DNA from: Centroberyx gerrardi
Lineage: Eukaryota; Chordata; Actinopteri; Beryciformes; Berycidae
Direction of reading: 5' to 3'
Length of the DNA stretch: 64,000 bases
Assembly: GCF_048128805.1 (NCBI RefSeq)
Contig: NC_136013.1
Span: forward strand, 7,262,102-7,326,101
Part shown: positions 48,001-59,135 of the stretch, piece by piece
How positions within the stretch are numbered: position 1 is the stretch's first letter
Layout of the letters: each line of letters starts with the position of its first letter
Made by a program: the position numbers and the translations under genes
Notes under the pieces: generated by a model
The model's input: only the letters and a program-made list of their open reading frames with translations
Database searches by the model: none
Told to the model about the DNA's origin: nothing

Positions 48001-51000
48001 CATCATACCTCACTGGAAAAATGTGGAATATAGCAGCGATTGGGCTCCCACTGTAACCTCCTCTTGAAAGTAGTACCATTGTCTGCTTCCAATTAGTCCA
48101 TTGGAGTTAATCTAATGCTCCAGTTTGTACATGTGGAACTGGCGTATGGTAACGTTTCCATTAAACAAAATTAACTTTTGTTTGGGCCATCAGGCTCTGC
48201 CGGATGTGTAATCTGAAACTTTGAGGATGTTATGGAGAGCAAACAGACGAGGCATTAGTGGGACTGATCTTACAAGCTCCTCTCTGATTTTTCTTTCCTC
48301 CTTGCCACGGTATTCAGGCTAACCAATCATACTGTCAAACACTTGCTATTCCCCACTGGCTAGGTGGCTGGGACACGTGCATATCATATAGCCTGAGGTT
48401 AGCAAAAAGTTCTAGTCAAAGGATACAAACACCAAAGCCTAGCAAAGCTAAAGTGACTTGTCTGGCAGAATGGGCAAAAACCCAAACAGGACCGGAGGTA
48501 TAGGTGTGAACACAGATTTTGATTGGCATGTTACCGGGCTGGTAGGAATGGCATCCTTGACATTGAAGTAGAAGCCAAAGTAGATCATGTTGAAAACGCC
48601 ATGGCGTCCCAGCGTTGACGTTAACCCTTTATTCAGACCTCTCCGTCCAAAGCCGTCTGTTTTAATGATGCGTCTTGCTTGGGCAAATGAGGAAGGTTGC
48701 TGTAGTGGGGGTGGGTGGGGGGTGGGGGGGGGGTTGAATTCAAAGAAAACACATGTCAAAACCACTGGGCCTGTAAACAAATCAGTAGATTATTGAAATG
48801 ATCTAAATTGGTAAAGCCTTTTGTTGTTATTGACCTCTTTGAAGGAATCTCTGTTGGCCTGGAGACTGACTTTCACCACTTCAAATGGATTGACGACCAC
48901 AGCCTCGGTCAAGCCTGCGCCCAGTCCTGCTACAGACAGCGCCTGGAGGGGGGAGGGGGGAGGGGGGGAGTCACAATATAGGAGTGAAAGTGTGAAAACA
49001 TTCGATTGGAGAAACAGCAGAATATTCAAACTGATGCGAGCAATGAGGAACAAGGGTATAATTGGTGAATCAGAGTAGTCGAAAGTCATACAGTTTACTA
49101 ATGTATCCAAGCCAGGGCTTGATGCTGAATTGTGGTTTTGTTTTCAGAAACTTGTTCTCCGAGTTTCTCTGTCTCCTCTACAATGGCCATTCGTTTCTGT
49201 CACAACTGTCATTGTTATCTTTTAACAAATGTCAGAAGACAGACACGAGCAAGAGGAAGGTGAACAAAAGGTGGCGATAGGAATGTGAGGGAAGTAGAAA
49301 GCTGATCGAGACGCAGATGTATAATTAAAGCATTAACGAGGCAGAAAACTAAATACAAGGAAGAGATCAAAAACAACTTCAGGCCACAAATGTTTGGCTA
49401 GCAAAACAAGGAGGAATTTTCTAATAATCAAAGCACTCAAATTATTATAAAACTGTGTCATAAGTAGTTATATATAATGCAACAAGTAGACTATGTATTA
49501 TATAGAAATATATGTCTGGCATGCATCTGAGAGTCAGTGTATGTTGCAACAATATCTATATATCTGCATGGGGGAGGATGATGGGTGACTGTGTGTATGT
49601 GTGTGTGTGTATGCGCGCGCACGTGTGTGTGCATGCGTGCTCAGAGAGAGGCGTAATGGGAACATGTCAAGAACGTGTCTATAGCTCATTACTCTTCCTG
49701 CCTCTTTATCCTGCTGTCAGAGCCCCGGGACCCATCCTCTCAGACATGCCTCGCGCTGTTTACACAGCCAGCCAGCCACGTTTTAATTCCTTATTTGTAT
49801 TATTACTGTGTGCGTCCTCATTAATCAGAGTGAAGGTATTCAGCTGTGCCATGCTGAATAGGAGAGGGGGGCAGCCCCACGCCATTCAGACCCAATCTGT
49901 AATTCACCAGCACTAATGATCCTACGTGATTACAGTACTTGATACCCAGGGGCCTCTCGGGAAAATGGGATTGGAGGCACTTGAGGAGGAGGAAGAGGAG
50001 GAAGAGGAGAAGGAGGAGGACAGAGAGGAGGGGGAAGAGAGCATGATGGATGGGACAGGTAAACATTTCTCCTCCGATGGCTGTGCAAACAAGCCGAGGA
50101 TATGCGCCGTGCCGGGGCAGCCTCCACACTGTGAGAAAAGCTGAGTTACAGGTAGGCCATCCATCACGCCTGACACTTGGCTGCCACCTGAATAGGTAGT
50201 GTGTGGCGACCACACCCCATAAACGAGAATCTGTCTTGCCTACAACTCTGACTAAGTATGAGAGAAACCAGATTAGTCAAGAAGGATGCAATCACTTGTA
50301 TCTTCACGGCATGCGGTGCAACCAGAGTGAGAAATTAACACCCACCAGGCGCCACATGCCGGTAAAATTGGCCTTTGGAGGCTAAACCACACGAACCGGT
50401 AACTGTTTAAGACGACAACATTTGAATGCCTCGGTTATATAAAGTCTTTGGTTCTCAAACTTTTTCCCTGCTGAACACCATACTCTCTCTCTAACTATGA
50501 ACCAATCAAATCAAAGCAAAAGAATGGCTCTATATCAAACAGGTTCCTGATTGGCTGCCTGCAACACGGGCTTTACACAAAACGGTAGCATCTAAACTTC
50601 TGCAAACTTTTCCTCCTGTTGTTCTGTTGCCTGGATGGTTAACCAGCCTAGAGTTAGTAGAAACTTTGTGTTATTCCATAGCACGTGTGAAGCCACTAAA
50701 AAGAAAAAAATGAAGGCAAGAAAACATCCATTGCATAAGTGAGTGAGCAAGTTTTAAATTAAAACTCTAAATTAACTCACACATTACACGACTCTGTACA
50801 GTAAATAGGACTGAAAACAGGTAGGGTGACATGAAAATATATATTAACTAATTTGGCCGGTACAAATTATTCTTGGCAGTTTTTTTTGTTTACCAACTCT
50901 TGACAGGTGAGCTATAAAGTTAATTTTGAACACTGGGTGTAACCATTTTTCTGGTTCCTGCAGATCATCCTGTGTGTGTTTGTGTGTGTGTGTGTGTATT

Positions 51001-54000
51001 TGTAATTATCAGGTGTGAGTGTATTCAGGTGTTTCCGTGTTTAAGACTCACCACACCAGGAGACAAAGGGGTGAGATTCAGCAGCTTCTTGTATTGCTCA
51101 AAGGTGAAAAACTGCAGAAGAAAGATTGGGATAAATGAGCTGTCAAAATCCACAGCGCATTCACAAACTGACGTCTCTACACACAAACACATTCATGCAC
51201 ACGCGCACACACACACACACACACACACAAAGAGACAAACACACTATTGAAAACAACTATGTTTAAGAGACTCAGGGCTGAGGCTCGTGTCTAGCACATG
51301 AACATTAAGCAGTACTTTGAATTTTACGCCGCAGTCTCAGTGGAAAGCAGCAAGTCTAACGCACGCTCTCGAAAGGAGACACATCCACTGATTTGTTTAT
51401 CTGAGCTAAGGGCAAAATGCCTGCAGAGGCGTTTTAATCTGAGCTTTAATTTGCTTTAATTCTTCGCTCCAGACATTTCTCACCATCAGCCAGCTTTGTT
51501 CGCTGTGTGAGCGATTACCCCATCTTCTCAGTGTGAGTGCTTATGTTTAAAGTTCACACATCCTTGTCTCCAGCATCTCATTACAGAGCAGCTCCATGCC
51601 AGCCCCCCCCCCCCCCCCCCTCCATCCCCCCCTTCCTTCCCCGTCACCCCATTACACACTAGCGGGGAGTGAGAGATGCACTGAAGCTTCCCTACAAACA
51701 GATACAGCTCGTTTGCTGTAAATGCTTGTAGGTCAATATTTGGTAGGTTGGCAGAGCAAATAAGAGTAGCAGGAAAGGCAAACATGGCGGAGGGCGTCAC
51801 GAGTTTGAGCAACATGTGTGTTCCATGTTAGAGTAAGTCGGGTTGTTTTCATATGGTGTTGCAGGACTCCAGCCGCGACGGTGAAACCAGAGTCTGAGGG
51901 TTGCGTCACGGTGCAAACAGCTCAACCGCTTGTATGGACTAGCATGCAACATCCTTTACTTCACCTTGACTGCTCTCTTTGGTGTCTCTGCCAGAATTGG
52001 AGGAAGGATTCCCTTATAGAAGCCAAAGATGCTGCAGGGAGAGAAAATAAACTGTTACATATGGCAATCTGATGTTTCTGCTTTCCACATATTGTGACTT
52101 AAATGAGTTATACGGCTCTATCAGTCGTTTTGATCAAAAAGACGTTAGTCACACAATTTGCATTTTAAGCCTTTATCTGATGCTCTTAGTCACAGCAACT
52201 GAGTAAGCAGGTAGTGGTTCAGTGTTTGCTCAAGGACACATGGCTACTGCAGGGATCGAACCTGTGACAGTTAGATGAGAATCTAATGTGAAAAGGGATG
52301 CAGACCTTATAATGCCAAGCCCACAATATGGCAGTAGAAAGTTTCACTGCTGCCATTTGGACTAGTACTAGGATTTATTTTTAAACCACAAACCCTGCTA
52401 TTACCCCTGTCCTGCTACCCTACTAATAATAATTATAATATTATTAATAATAATAGACAAAGCTTGATCATTTTAAATAATTTAGTAATTCTCCTCTGCT
52501 CAATAATTACATTTCCAGCCATGACCTAGAGTGTACCTGGAAACAGGAAAATATTTAATAATACAGTGAGTATTAATAATGTATATAAAAATGTATACCT
52601 GCTTTTGAAACGGGCTGTATTTTGGAACCATCCAATAATCCTTTAATACCTTTTAGATACCTTTGTTAAAATAGATATTAGTCCTATTGGATCTTTTTGA
52701 ACTGTACAAAAATGTCTTATTGGAATCTTTTGAATTGTACAGAACTCTTACTGAGTCAACTATCATCTTACCAATTTTACATGAAACCAATTATACAAAC
52801 AATCAACAAAACAAAACTGAACACCTCTGTTGTACTACCCAATGCATAATCAAATATTAATAAAGCTTTTAGTATCAGGATGAGGATGTTTCTATTCAGG
52901 GAGGTGAAGCAGGGAAATATAATAGGTGTGAGATTCAGGGGAACATGATGATTGAGGGAGATATGATTTCACTTTTTCACAAAAATATCTGTTGATAGCG
53001 ATTTAAAGCACAGTGAGGGTCTCCCCCAAACACCTGACCAGTGATTATGGTCAAGTCTTTGATGACATAACTCTGATGTCATTTTTTCCTACTTGGGAGA
53101 AGCCAGTAGTATGTTCTCCATTTTGCAAAGAGAGCACAAAATGTGTTGTATATACATTCCAGAAGTGCATGCATGTGCACTTTCCCCACCTTTCAATTTA
53201 GTGAAAACACACACACACACACACTGCGGTCAAATCTAGCATTTGTTGAAATTGAAATTAGGGTTCTTCTTCAGAAATAAGTCCTGTGTATTTCTTCTGA
53301 ATCTAGAAAAAGCTCTGAGGTTTGTAACTGGATGTGAAGCCCACACCCATCATTGTACCTGGCATACCAGAGTTTCTTGGCCTTCTTTGTCCATGTAGAC
53401 TTATCCATTGGTACACTTTCATATATAAATCCATTCCTGGCTTGCTTCCTTCTTATACTTTTCCCAATCTTGGAAGCTATAGGTTACGATCACAGAGCTT
53501 TTCCTACTGTCTGTACTGAATGTCCACACTTAGCTTGGTAAAAAGGCTTTCATGTATTCTGCACCCAATACATGGAACTCATTACTGAATGACCTAAACC
53601 TGTCGAATCTGGTCTCTATGGGAGAATTCAAAATGCTAATGAAGGGCATGGAGATGGACCCTATTGGAAACTGTCCCTGTTGTCTATTCATGAATCTTGT
53701 ATTATTTAACTGATGTGATTATTTATATTATGTTTTTACATTGTCGTTATGTTGCTTTATGTGTGTTTTTGATAGTGTTTTCTTGGCCAGGTCTTTCTTG
53801 GAAACGAGTTTCCTAATCTCAATGAGATTTACAAGGTTGAATGAACTTGCATGGTTTACACACAGCTCAGATAATGTCAGGTTAGTTGTCAATCACAGAA
53901 AATTACATATAATTGACTTTCAAATACTTTCCTGTTACTGTCTAAACTTTCTGGCACTCTTTGCACACTCCAATTTGGCAAAACACACCCATCTGGTAGA

Positions 54001-54877
54001 TTGGTAGACAACACTAAGCCGCGATAAGTATTTGCATAAAGTATTTGGCATTGGTCTGGAACATGCATCACCTCAAGTGTCAGACATATTGTCATTAGTT
54101 ACTGTGTGGATAACAAACCGTCACTTGCAACAACAAACCACTACAGCTCTTGTTTTCCTCTTCTCTCATTCCTAAATGTTGTTTTAAGGGGACTGCCTTA
54201 AACTGAAACAGGTAGAACAGGTCTAAATCTTTAAACAAGTACAACAGTAAACACGACATCTTCCTCCTGCATTTACAGTAGGAACTAATGCATTATTAAC
54301 CAATTCAACCACCTGGAATGGGTCAGGGCTGCATGATAGTTATATGTATACATACAGTGTACTATATACAAATATATTGTTTATAATATTTCTGATGAAT
54401 ATTGCAATTGCTAATTGAATTGCAATATATGGGGACACATCATTTCATATTTAGCCCTTAAAAATGAGGTGGAGGTGAAAAAAATTTGAAGATAATGCTT
54501 AGGATTTGCTCAGTTTGGATAAAATGAGAGACTTCGAAAGAGAGGAGAGCCACAGAATGGTAAAGGAGAGAGACCAAAAGAGGGAAAAAAGACAGGATCC
54601 TATACAAGCCATGTCTAACTATGTGTTCACACTGCAAGCAACACGATCAACAAGTCATTTGAAGTCCATTAATTTCCTATAGAACTGAGCGACCGGGGAA
54701 ACTCGGCCGATGTGTGGACAGTCAGCAAGCTTGTAGCCGAGAAAACTTTTTGCAGTCACCAGCCATCAACACTCACACTTCCCCGCTTCCTTGTTTCTCT
54801 ACCGATGTACCGATTCAAAGCTTCCCAGTCTTTACAACTTTTATTTGAAAGACTAAAGGAATAAACGTCTCAAAAAT

Positions 54878-54928
<51 letters not shown>

Positions 54929-57900
54929 CATATTGATATTGAACACAGGTCTGTGGACAGGGAAGACATTGTGGCGTGACTGACTCCAGCCTGTGAACTG
55001 TGGCACCACATCTATTGTGGCAACATGCTCCACAAGTCAACAGAGATGTTCTCGGCTGATTGCGTCCAAGTGTAAATATTTTTGTTGCTGGAACTACATA
55101 TCAGCTGAACACCCGGAGAAGGGACAGGCCATTAAAGTCGCACTGAATCCACAGCAGCGCCCAGGCCGCCTTCCAAAAACCGCAGTGACCCACAGCTAAT
55201 TATCAAAACACTTGTCATCAAGTGACAGAATCAACCTATTTCATCAACACCTGAAGTTACATGAGCGGCACTGGCTTTGAGTAATGGAGCCACAATAATG
55301 CTGGGGCAGGAGATTATGGCTGAGGGAAATCCCTCCTGGAAGCCAAAATGAATCCCTTGTATCGTCTGTGTACACAAGTTATTTCAGTCAGACGGAAGCC
55401 CCTGCCCTCGGATCTCTTTGTCCATGCAAATGGTGGCCACAGATTTCCCGGGTGTGGTCAGACTGGGGAGCCACCAGGTGACAAAGGAGGAGTGAAATTT
55501 GTTACAGACCAAATATGGCTACCAGTGACTGGCCATCATTTGAATCCTGATTTGATTTCCAATGTAAAGCACACACCAAGTCCCTTTTTGGCTTTCCTAA
55601 ACAAATGGCCTCCTGACACAGCAAGCGACTGTGGGGGCCAGCTGGCTTTGTGTGTGTGTGTGTGTGTGTGTATGTGTGTATGATTTGTCTTTCATTTTCA
55701 TAAACCTTTCCTTTTTTAACAACCCCCATCCATCTGGAGAGCAGCTTAACACTGAAATAACCGGGCAGAAATAACCAATTAGTCAAATTGGATAATCGCC
55801 ATCAGCCACAAATTATGATTTCTTAACATTAGAAATTAATTGCGTAAATATGTCAGAGTTACGGATCATTTGAATTTAGCAAAAAAGTCTCTTGATCTCT
55901 TCATCGTGTTCGTGGCAGATTGTGCTGTGGACTCGCGTTAATTTTCACACCATGCAGTGAGGAAATCCATGAGAAATCTGAGTAGCCACGGGGAACTCTC
56001 CACCAACCTGTAAACAACCTGCATGCTTCATCTGCAAATATTTTCATTTTCCCAGTGTCTGCTGTAACCTTGACATTGTCACTAACAGACACAATACAGC
56101 AGAAAGATCAGTGACCAGGTTTCACAAGAGAAAAGCACAAACATTTCTCTATTCTGTGCTGTATATCATAGAGACCAGCTAAACTTATTCTGGAGCATCA
56201 TGCACATCATCAGATAATTATCAATTCACATCCATCTACCAAACTGAATACAATGTAAAGGTTAAAGAATACAATTTTGTGATTACATGTCCCATTTATG
56301 GACTTGCTGACTGAGACAGTGGAGGTGGTTTACTCACACTGATTATAAGAATACAAGGATGGTCATTTACCAGTACACAGGATTGGAGAAAACTACACTC
56401 CATGCTATTAAATGAGGGTGAGTGTCTATGTAGAAGCCTGATTAGGAAAAGGTGGGTCTTTTGGGTGCATAAATAGGCATCTTCCCTCACAGATGTTTTG
56501 TTAAATTAGGCACACAACACCTCCATAACAGCAAAACAGTAAATTCTGGTGGCCTAGTACTGCCTCTCCTCACCTAAATGCACCTAAATGCAACTCTAAG
56601 ACTCTAAAATAAGTGGTTTTAAAACTTTTCACCTGGCTGGAACTCATTTTCTCAAGATTTTTCCTCCAAACCCAAACTGTGGGCTTTTGTGTATCGGCTC
56701 ATCTTGCAAAACTCTTGCTTCTAATCTCCAGGATATAAACTATGTCACATTGCCAGGAATTCTTTGTGAGGATAACATAACCTGGTAGCTTCATACAAAA
56801 TTCAAATGTTCTAGCCAAAACCATGAGTGTTTTGCCATAACAAAACACATGCCATTTGGTGGACACATTTATCTGCAGTGCCTCACACTTCCATGGGTGC
56901 ATACATTTATAACGCGGGTGGTCCCAGCAGGAGTCGGACCCCCACCCTGCAGTGTCAGTGCCAGGCTCGACTCATTGACCTATGCAGGCCAACTCTCTCC
57001 GCACTGACGTGAGGACCCTTTTAATATTCCTGCGACCATGCTTTGGGTCCCGACCCAGTGTGTGGATAACACTGGTAAAGAATGCTCGAGAATAGAGTCT
57101 TTTTGTTTGCCTCCAGACGGAAACACTTAACACATGCTCACGCTGCTGCACCCTCATGCAACAGAAAAAGAGAACACACAACACAGCCTTACTGAGCGTC
57201 GTTCACACATGTCACACACTCCACAAGCAGAGCTACAGCATTTAATGCTTAAAAGACACAATATATTTCCCAATTTCACTCAAAAACCGAAGTTAAAATG
57301 TTGTTCTTATTCATTTGCAAACCAATCCAAATACAATACATACAACAAATCCAAAGTTCTAACAGGAATAATACACAGCAACGTTGGAGTATTCATTTAT
57401 CTACTAGAATTGTTCTAAATTTATCCAGCTATATGAAGCCGGCCAGGCTGCTGCGTCCATACTAACCAGTGTTTCAGAGTCTCTAAAGAGATGGGGTCAC
57501 ATATGTGCATATTTCCATGTCTGTCTTCAGTCTAATCACTGGGCTCGGGCTGAAGGCTCAGGTTTCCTCCCTCATCGCCTGGGAGAGAGAGCGGGGCCTA
57601 GTGTTAGCTCGGTCCTGCCATGTACCGACGGGAGAAGTTTATTTTTAATAATAATTCTACAACAGTGGGGCCTAAAACTATTTGTATAAATTATAACTAA
57701 GTGGTTTGGCCTGGAGGTAATCCGCTACTTGCTACTGGGGAGTGATTACAGCCTCAGCAAAAATATACTGTTAGTGATAATTGGTCCACATGAAAGTGGA
57801 TCTTCTGTCTGTGGGGACTCTCTGACATGTACCGCAGTTTCGAGGGCGCACAGTAAAGTAGCTGTCATAGCTGACGGTGTATGGCAAATAATTTGGCAAT

Positions 57901-58794
57901 CACTTTATTGTTTCAGTGATGTCACCTGAGTTCTATGGAAGTTCATCCGCACCTATTCTCAACGGACACACCCAAAAAACACATGCAGGCACAAAGCCGG
58001 CACAGCGTGTGTGTGTGTGTGTGTGTGTGGGGCGGGGGTGAAGAGGGCACAGGAACAGTAGCAGGATAGCTGTGTCCGTTGAGCGGCTGCCAGCGGAGGA
58101 CTTCCAACTGTCAGTAACCAGCCTCTCGCAGTGCGCTCGCTCACACCTCGCAGCAGATCAACTTTATATCCGCTATAAAGCTGTCGGCTCGCCGTAAACA
58201 GACCGAGTGGCAACCACTTTCTCCTAGGTCTGCACTGTCTCACAGGCCTGTCACAGGCCAGGCAGAGGGGGCGGGACATGGAGGGATGACTCTTTTCACT
58301 TTCTTACTTGCAGTATAGTACTTTGAAAGTGAAAGTTTTTTTTTTACATTTACATTTTTAGGCATTAATAGATGTTACTCTTATCCAGCACAACTTAATA
58401 AGTGAGCAGGTAAGTTCAGTGGCTTGCTGCAGGATATTTCAACAGGACATATGGCTGTTGATGGACACACTGGCTGCTGCAGGGATTGAACCTGTGACCT
58501 GCTAGTTACAGGAGGGTCTTTCCAGCCACTAAGCCCCTCTGCCACCTTACCTTCAGTCATAACATTTTTATTCAAAATCCCATCCCGAAATCCCATTGGA
58601 GTTGACTGTCCACCAGCAGAAATCACTATTTCCCTGTAAAACACTCACTATTGTCAGACTATGAACAGGAAGCAATTGGTAGCTGGCAACAACTGCCATG
58701 AATATCTTACCCCTCATTGCGGAAGATGGTCCGGAAGCAATCACCCAGGCTCTTGTAGCTGTTGGGGTCGCTGGTTCCCCTCTGGATCTGGAAC
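45022..58794 (-). CDS. slc25a21: slc25a21 mitochondrial 2-oxodicarboxylate carrier (3' eight exons; 5' end outside window)
   Basis: SLC25-family inner-membrane carrier exchanging 2-oxoadipate (lysine/tryptophan catabolism) for 2-oxoglutarate. Exons in coding order: 58794-58711, 52031-51965, 51111-51052, 48942-48835, 48699-48535, 46856-46675, 45540-45488 and 45083-45022. All are bounded by AG/GT and all phases join. They encode 259 residues plus one base of a preceding codon. The human protein has 40 residues before this point, so 40+259 equals its 299 aa, and nothing internal is missing. The second and third carrier signatures are visible: NPFEVVKV at about residues 128-135 and IPFDVAKSRIQG in the 46.7 kb exon. 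The first (PLDVVK type) must lie in the exon(s) beyond the right edge; I found none in 58.8-64 kb. The C-terminus GPGGAVMLLVYEY matches SLC25A21 rather than other carriers. Convergent with pax9. Confidence 0.95.
45488..45540 (-). CDS. slc25a21: slc25a21 exon (residues 262-280)
   Basis: 53 nt, YLALYKGLVPKIMRLGP, with split glycine codons at both ends. GTAAAA donor. Confidence 0.94.
45695..45810. repeat. (GT)n and (TGCC/TGTC)n arrays in slc25a21 intron
   Basis: GT units at 45695-45716, and tetranucleotide TGCC/TGTC units at 45758-45810. Confidence 0.9.
45880..46110. promoter_or_regulatory. Candidate enhancer in slc25a21 intron
   Basis: GC-balanced, CpG-containing block with GATGGCGTTAATAAGG, TGATTAGATTGACC and the palindromic homeodomain core CTAATTAG (46063-46070). 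Unlike the surrounding repeats. Could regulate pax9 or the nkx2 genes; inferred only. Confidence 0.35.
46675..46856 (-). CDS. slc25a21: slc25a21 exon (residues 202-262)
   Basis: 182 nt from DPGLEFLRKF to EEG; contains the third carrier signature in NIPFDVAKSRIQGPQPVPGE. The donor GTAAGG is followed at once by long G runs on the sense strand. Confidence 0.95.
48535..48699 (-). CDS. slc25a21: slc25a21 exon (residues 147-201)
   Basis: 165 nt from QPSSFAQARR to DAIPTSP, including GLNKGLTSTLGRHGVFNM, strongly conserved in this carrier. Phase 0-0. Confidence 0.95.
48700..48735. repeat. G-rich tract at a slc25a21 acceptor
   Basis: Plus-strand runs of 4-10 G next to the acceptor of the 147-201 exon; on the coding strand this is the C-rich polypyrimidine tract. 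Confidence 0.85.
48835..48942 (-). CDS. slc25a21: slc25a21 exon (residues 111-146)
   Basis: 108 nt encoding ALSVAGLGAGLTEAVVVNPF...; carries the second carrier signature P-x-E-x-x-K. The acceptor tract is a run of C-rich triplets. Confidence 0.94.
48946..48969. repeat. G-rich tract at a second slc25a21 acceptor
   Basis: (GGGGGGA)-like units on the plus strand adjoin the acceptor of the 111-146 exon. Confidence 0.85.
50971..51229. repeat. (GT)n and (CA)n arrays flanking the slc25a21 51.1 kb exon
   Basis: GT at 50971-50997 and CA at 51198-51229, on either side of the 60-base exon. Confidence 0.9.
51052..51111 (-). CDS. slc25a21: slc25a21 exon (residues 91-110)
   Basis: 60 nt, phase 0-0, FFTFEQYKKLLNLTPLSPGV, between cttctgcag and GTGAGT. 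Confidence 0.92.
51603..51620. repeat. Poly(C) tract
   Basis: 18 consecutive C, followed by more C-rich sequence. Confidence 0.95.
51965..52031 (-). CDS. slc25a21: slc25a21 exon (residues 68-90)
   Basis: 67 nt completing Gly68, then IFGFYKGILPPILAETPKRA: the GFYKG segment of the first carrier repeat. The donor is a weaker GTGAAG. Confidence 0.93.
52150..52290 (+). repeat. Dispersed repeat with B-box-like core, copy 3 (slc25a21 intron)
   Basis: GATGCTCTTAG, then GTTTGCTCAAGGACACATGG and CTGCAGGGATCGAACCTGTG. Collinear with the longer copy at 58345. Confidence 0.55.
53270..53860 (+). mobile_element. Decayed LINE 3' fragment (Rex1/Babar-like) in slc25a21 intron
   Basis: Translation shows the C-terminal end of a fish non-LTR retrotransposon reverse transcriptase: ALRFVTGCEAHTHHC, then RLIHWYTFIYKSIPGLLPSY and LRSQSFSYCLY. 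The frame is broken by a frameshift after WPSLSM and by in-frame stops. The 3' tail TTGGCCAGGTCTTTCTTGG and CTAATCTCAATGAGATTTAC is typical of such elements. 5'-truncated and dead. Confidence 0.7.
54879..54926. repeat. (AG)n microsatellite
   Basis: About 24 perfect units. Confidence 0.95.
55060..56100. promoter_or_regulatory. Candidate conserved regulatory stretch in slc25a21 intron
   Basis: A long stretch with homeodomain-type cores (GCTAATTATC, ACCAATTAGTC, AAATTAATTGCG) and balanced composition, broken only by a GT array at 55649-55680. Suggestive of enhancers; not tested by alignment. Confidence 0.3.
55649..55680. repeat. (GT)n microsatellite
   Basis: GT units with one TATG interruption. 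Confidence 0.9.
56850..56985 (+). repeat. Dispersed repeat with B-box-like core, copy 4 (slc25a21 intron)
   Basis: Diverged copy: GGTCCCAGCAGGAGTCGGAC, then CCACCCTGCAGTGTCAG. Weakest member. Confidence 0.35.
58006..58028. repeat. (GT)n microsatellite
   Basis: About 11 GT units running into GGGGCGGGGG. Confidence 0.9.
58345..58560 (+). repeat. Dispersed repeat with B-box-like core, copy 5 (slc25a21 intron)
   Basis: Longest copy: ACATTTACATTTTTAGGCATTAATAGATG, CTCTTATCCAGCACAACTTA, AGTGAGCAGGTAAGTTCAG, CTGCAGGGATTGAACCTGTG, CAGCCACTAAGCC. A very common teleost dispersed repeat type. Confidence 0.6.
58711..58794 (-). CDS. slc25a21: slc25a21 exon (residues 41-68)
   Basis: 84 nt: one base of codon 40, then FQIQRGTSDPNSYKSLGD...NEG with two bases left over. 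Matrix loop after the first carrier signature. Donor GTAAGA. Confidence 0.93.
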
Positions 58795-58869
58795 CTGCAA
58801 TGAGACATTCCTCATTAAAGCTTCACAGTGACATAATCTTAGTTAATATGATATACAGTACATTCAAAC

Positions 58870-59135
58870 TGAACGTTTTTCTATTCATCTTTATCATCAT
58901 CGTATCACCATCATTATCATCACTGTTGTTATTTGTTGTTTTTGTTGCCGTCTTTGTTCTGCTGTCTGTTTTGTATTGCGCTTGTATTAGTCCTTTTTGT
59001 TGGCTCTATCATGGTTATATCATTTATATCATTGTTACTTTAACCTCTTTATTTACTTTCTTTATTGTCATCAGTGTCTGTGTAAAGTGCATTGTGACAC
59101 CTCTGTGTGAAATGCCCTTTGAATAAATTTGATTC
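58870..59135 (+). repeat. Likely retroelement 3' tail
   Basis: T-rich, low-complexity lead-in ends in GTAAAGTGCATTGTGACACC, then GAAATGCCCTTTGAATAAAT. This resembles the 3' ends of fish non-LTR elements. No coding sequence. Confidence 0.45.

Noticed and set aside
47732-48067. 111-aa plus-strand frame in a slc25a21 intron
   Set aside because: No motif and no splice or start context; the region looks like non-coding, possibly regulatory, DNA.
56928-56975. tRNA-like T-arm sequence
   Set aside because: Only the B-box-like part is present and no cloverleaf can be formed; it belongs to a dispersed repeat.
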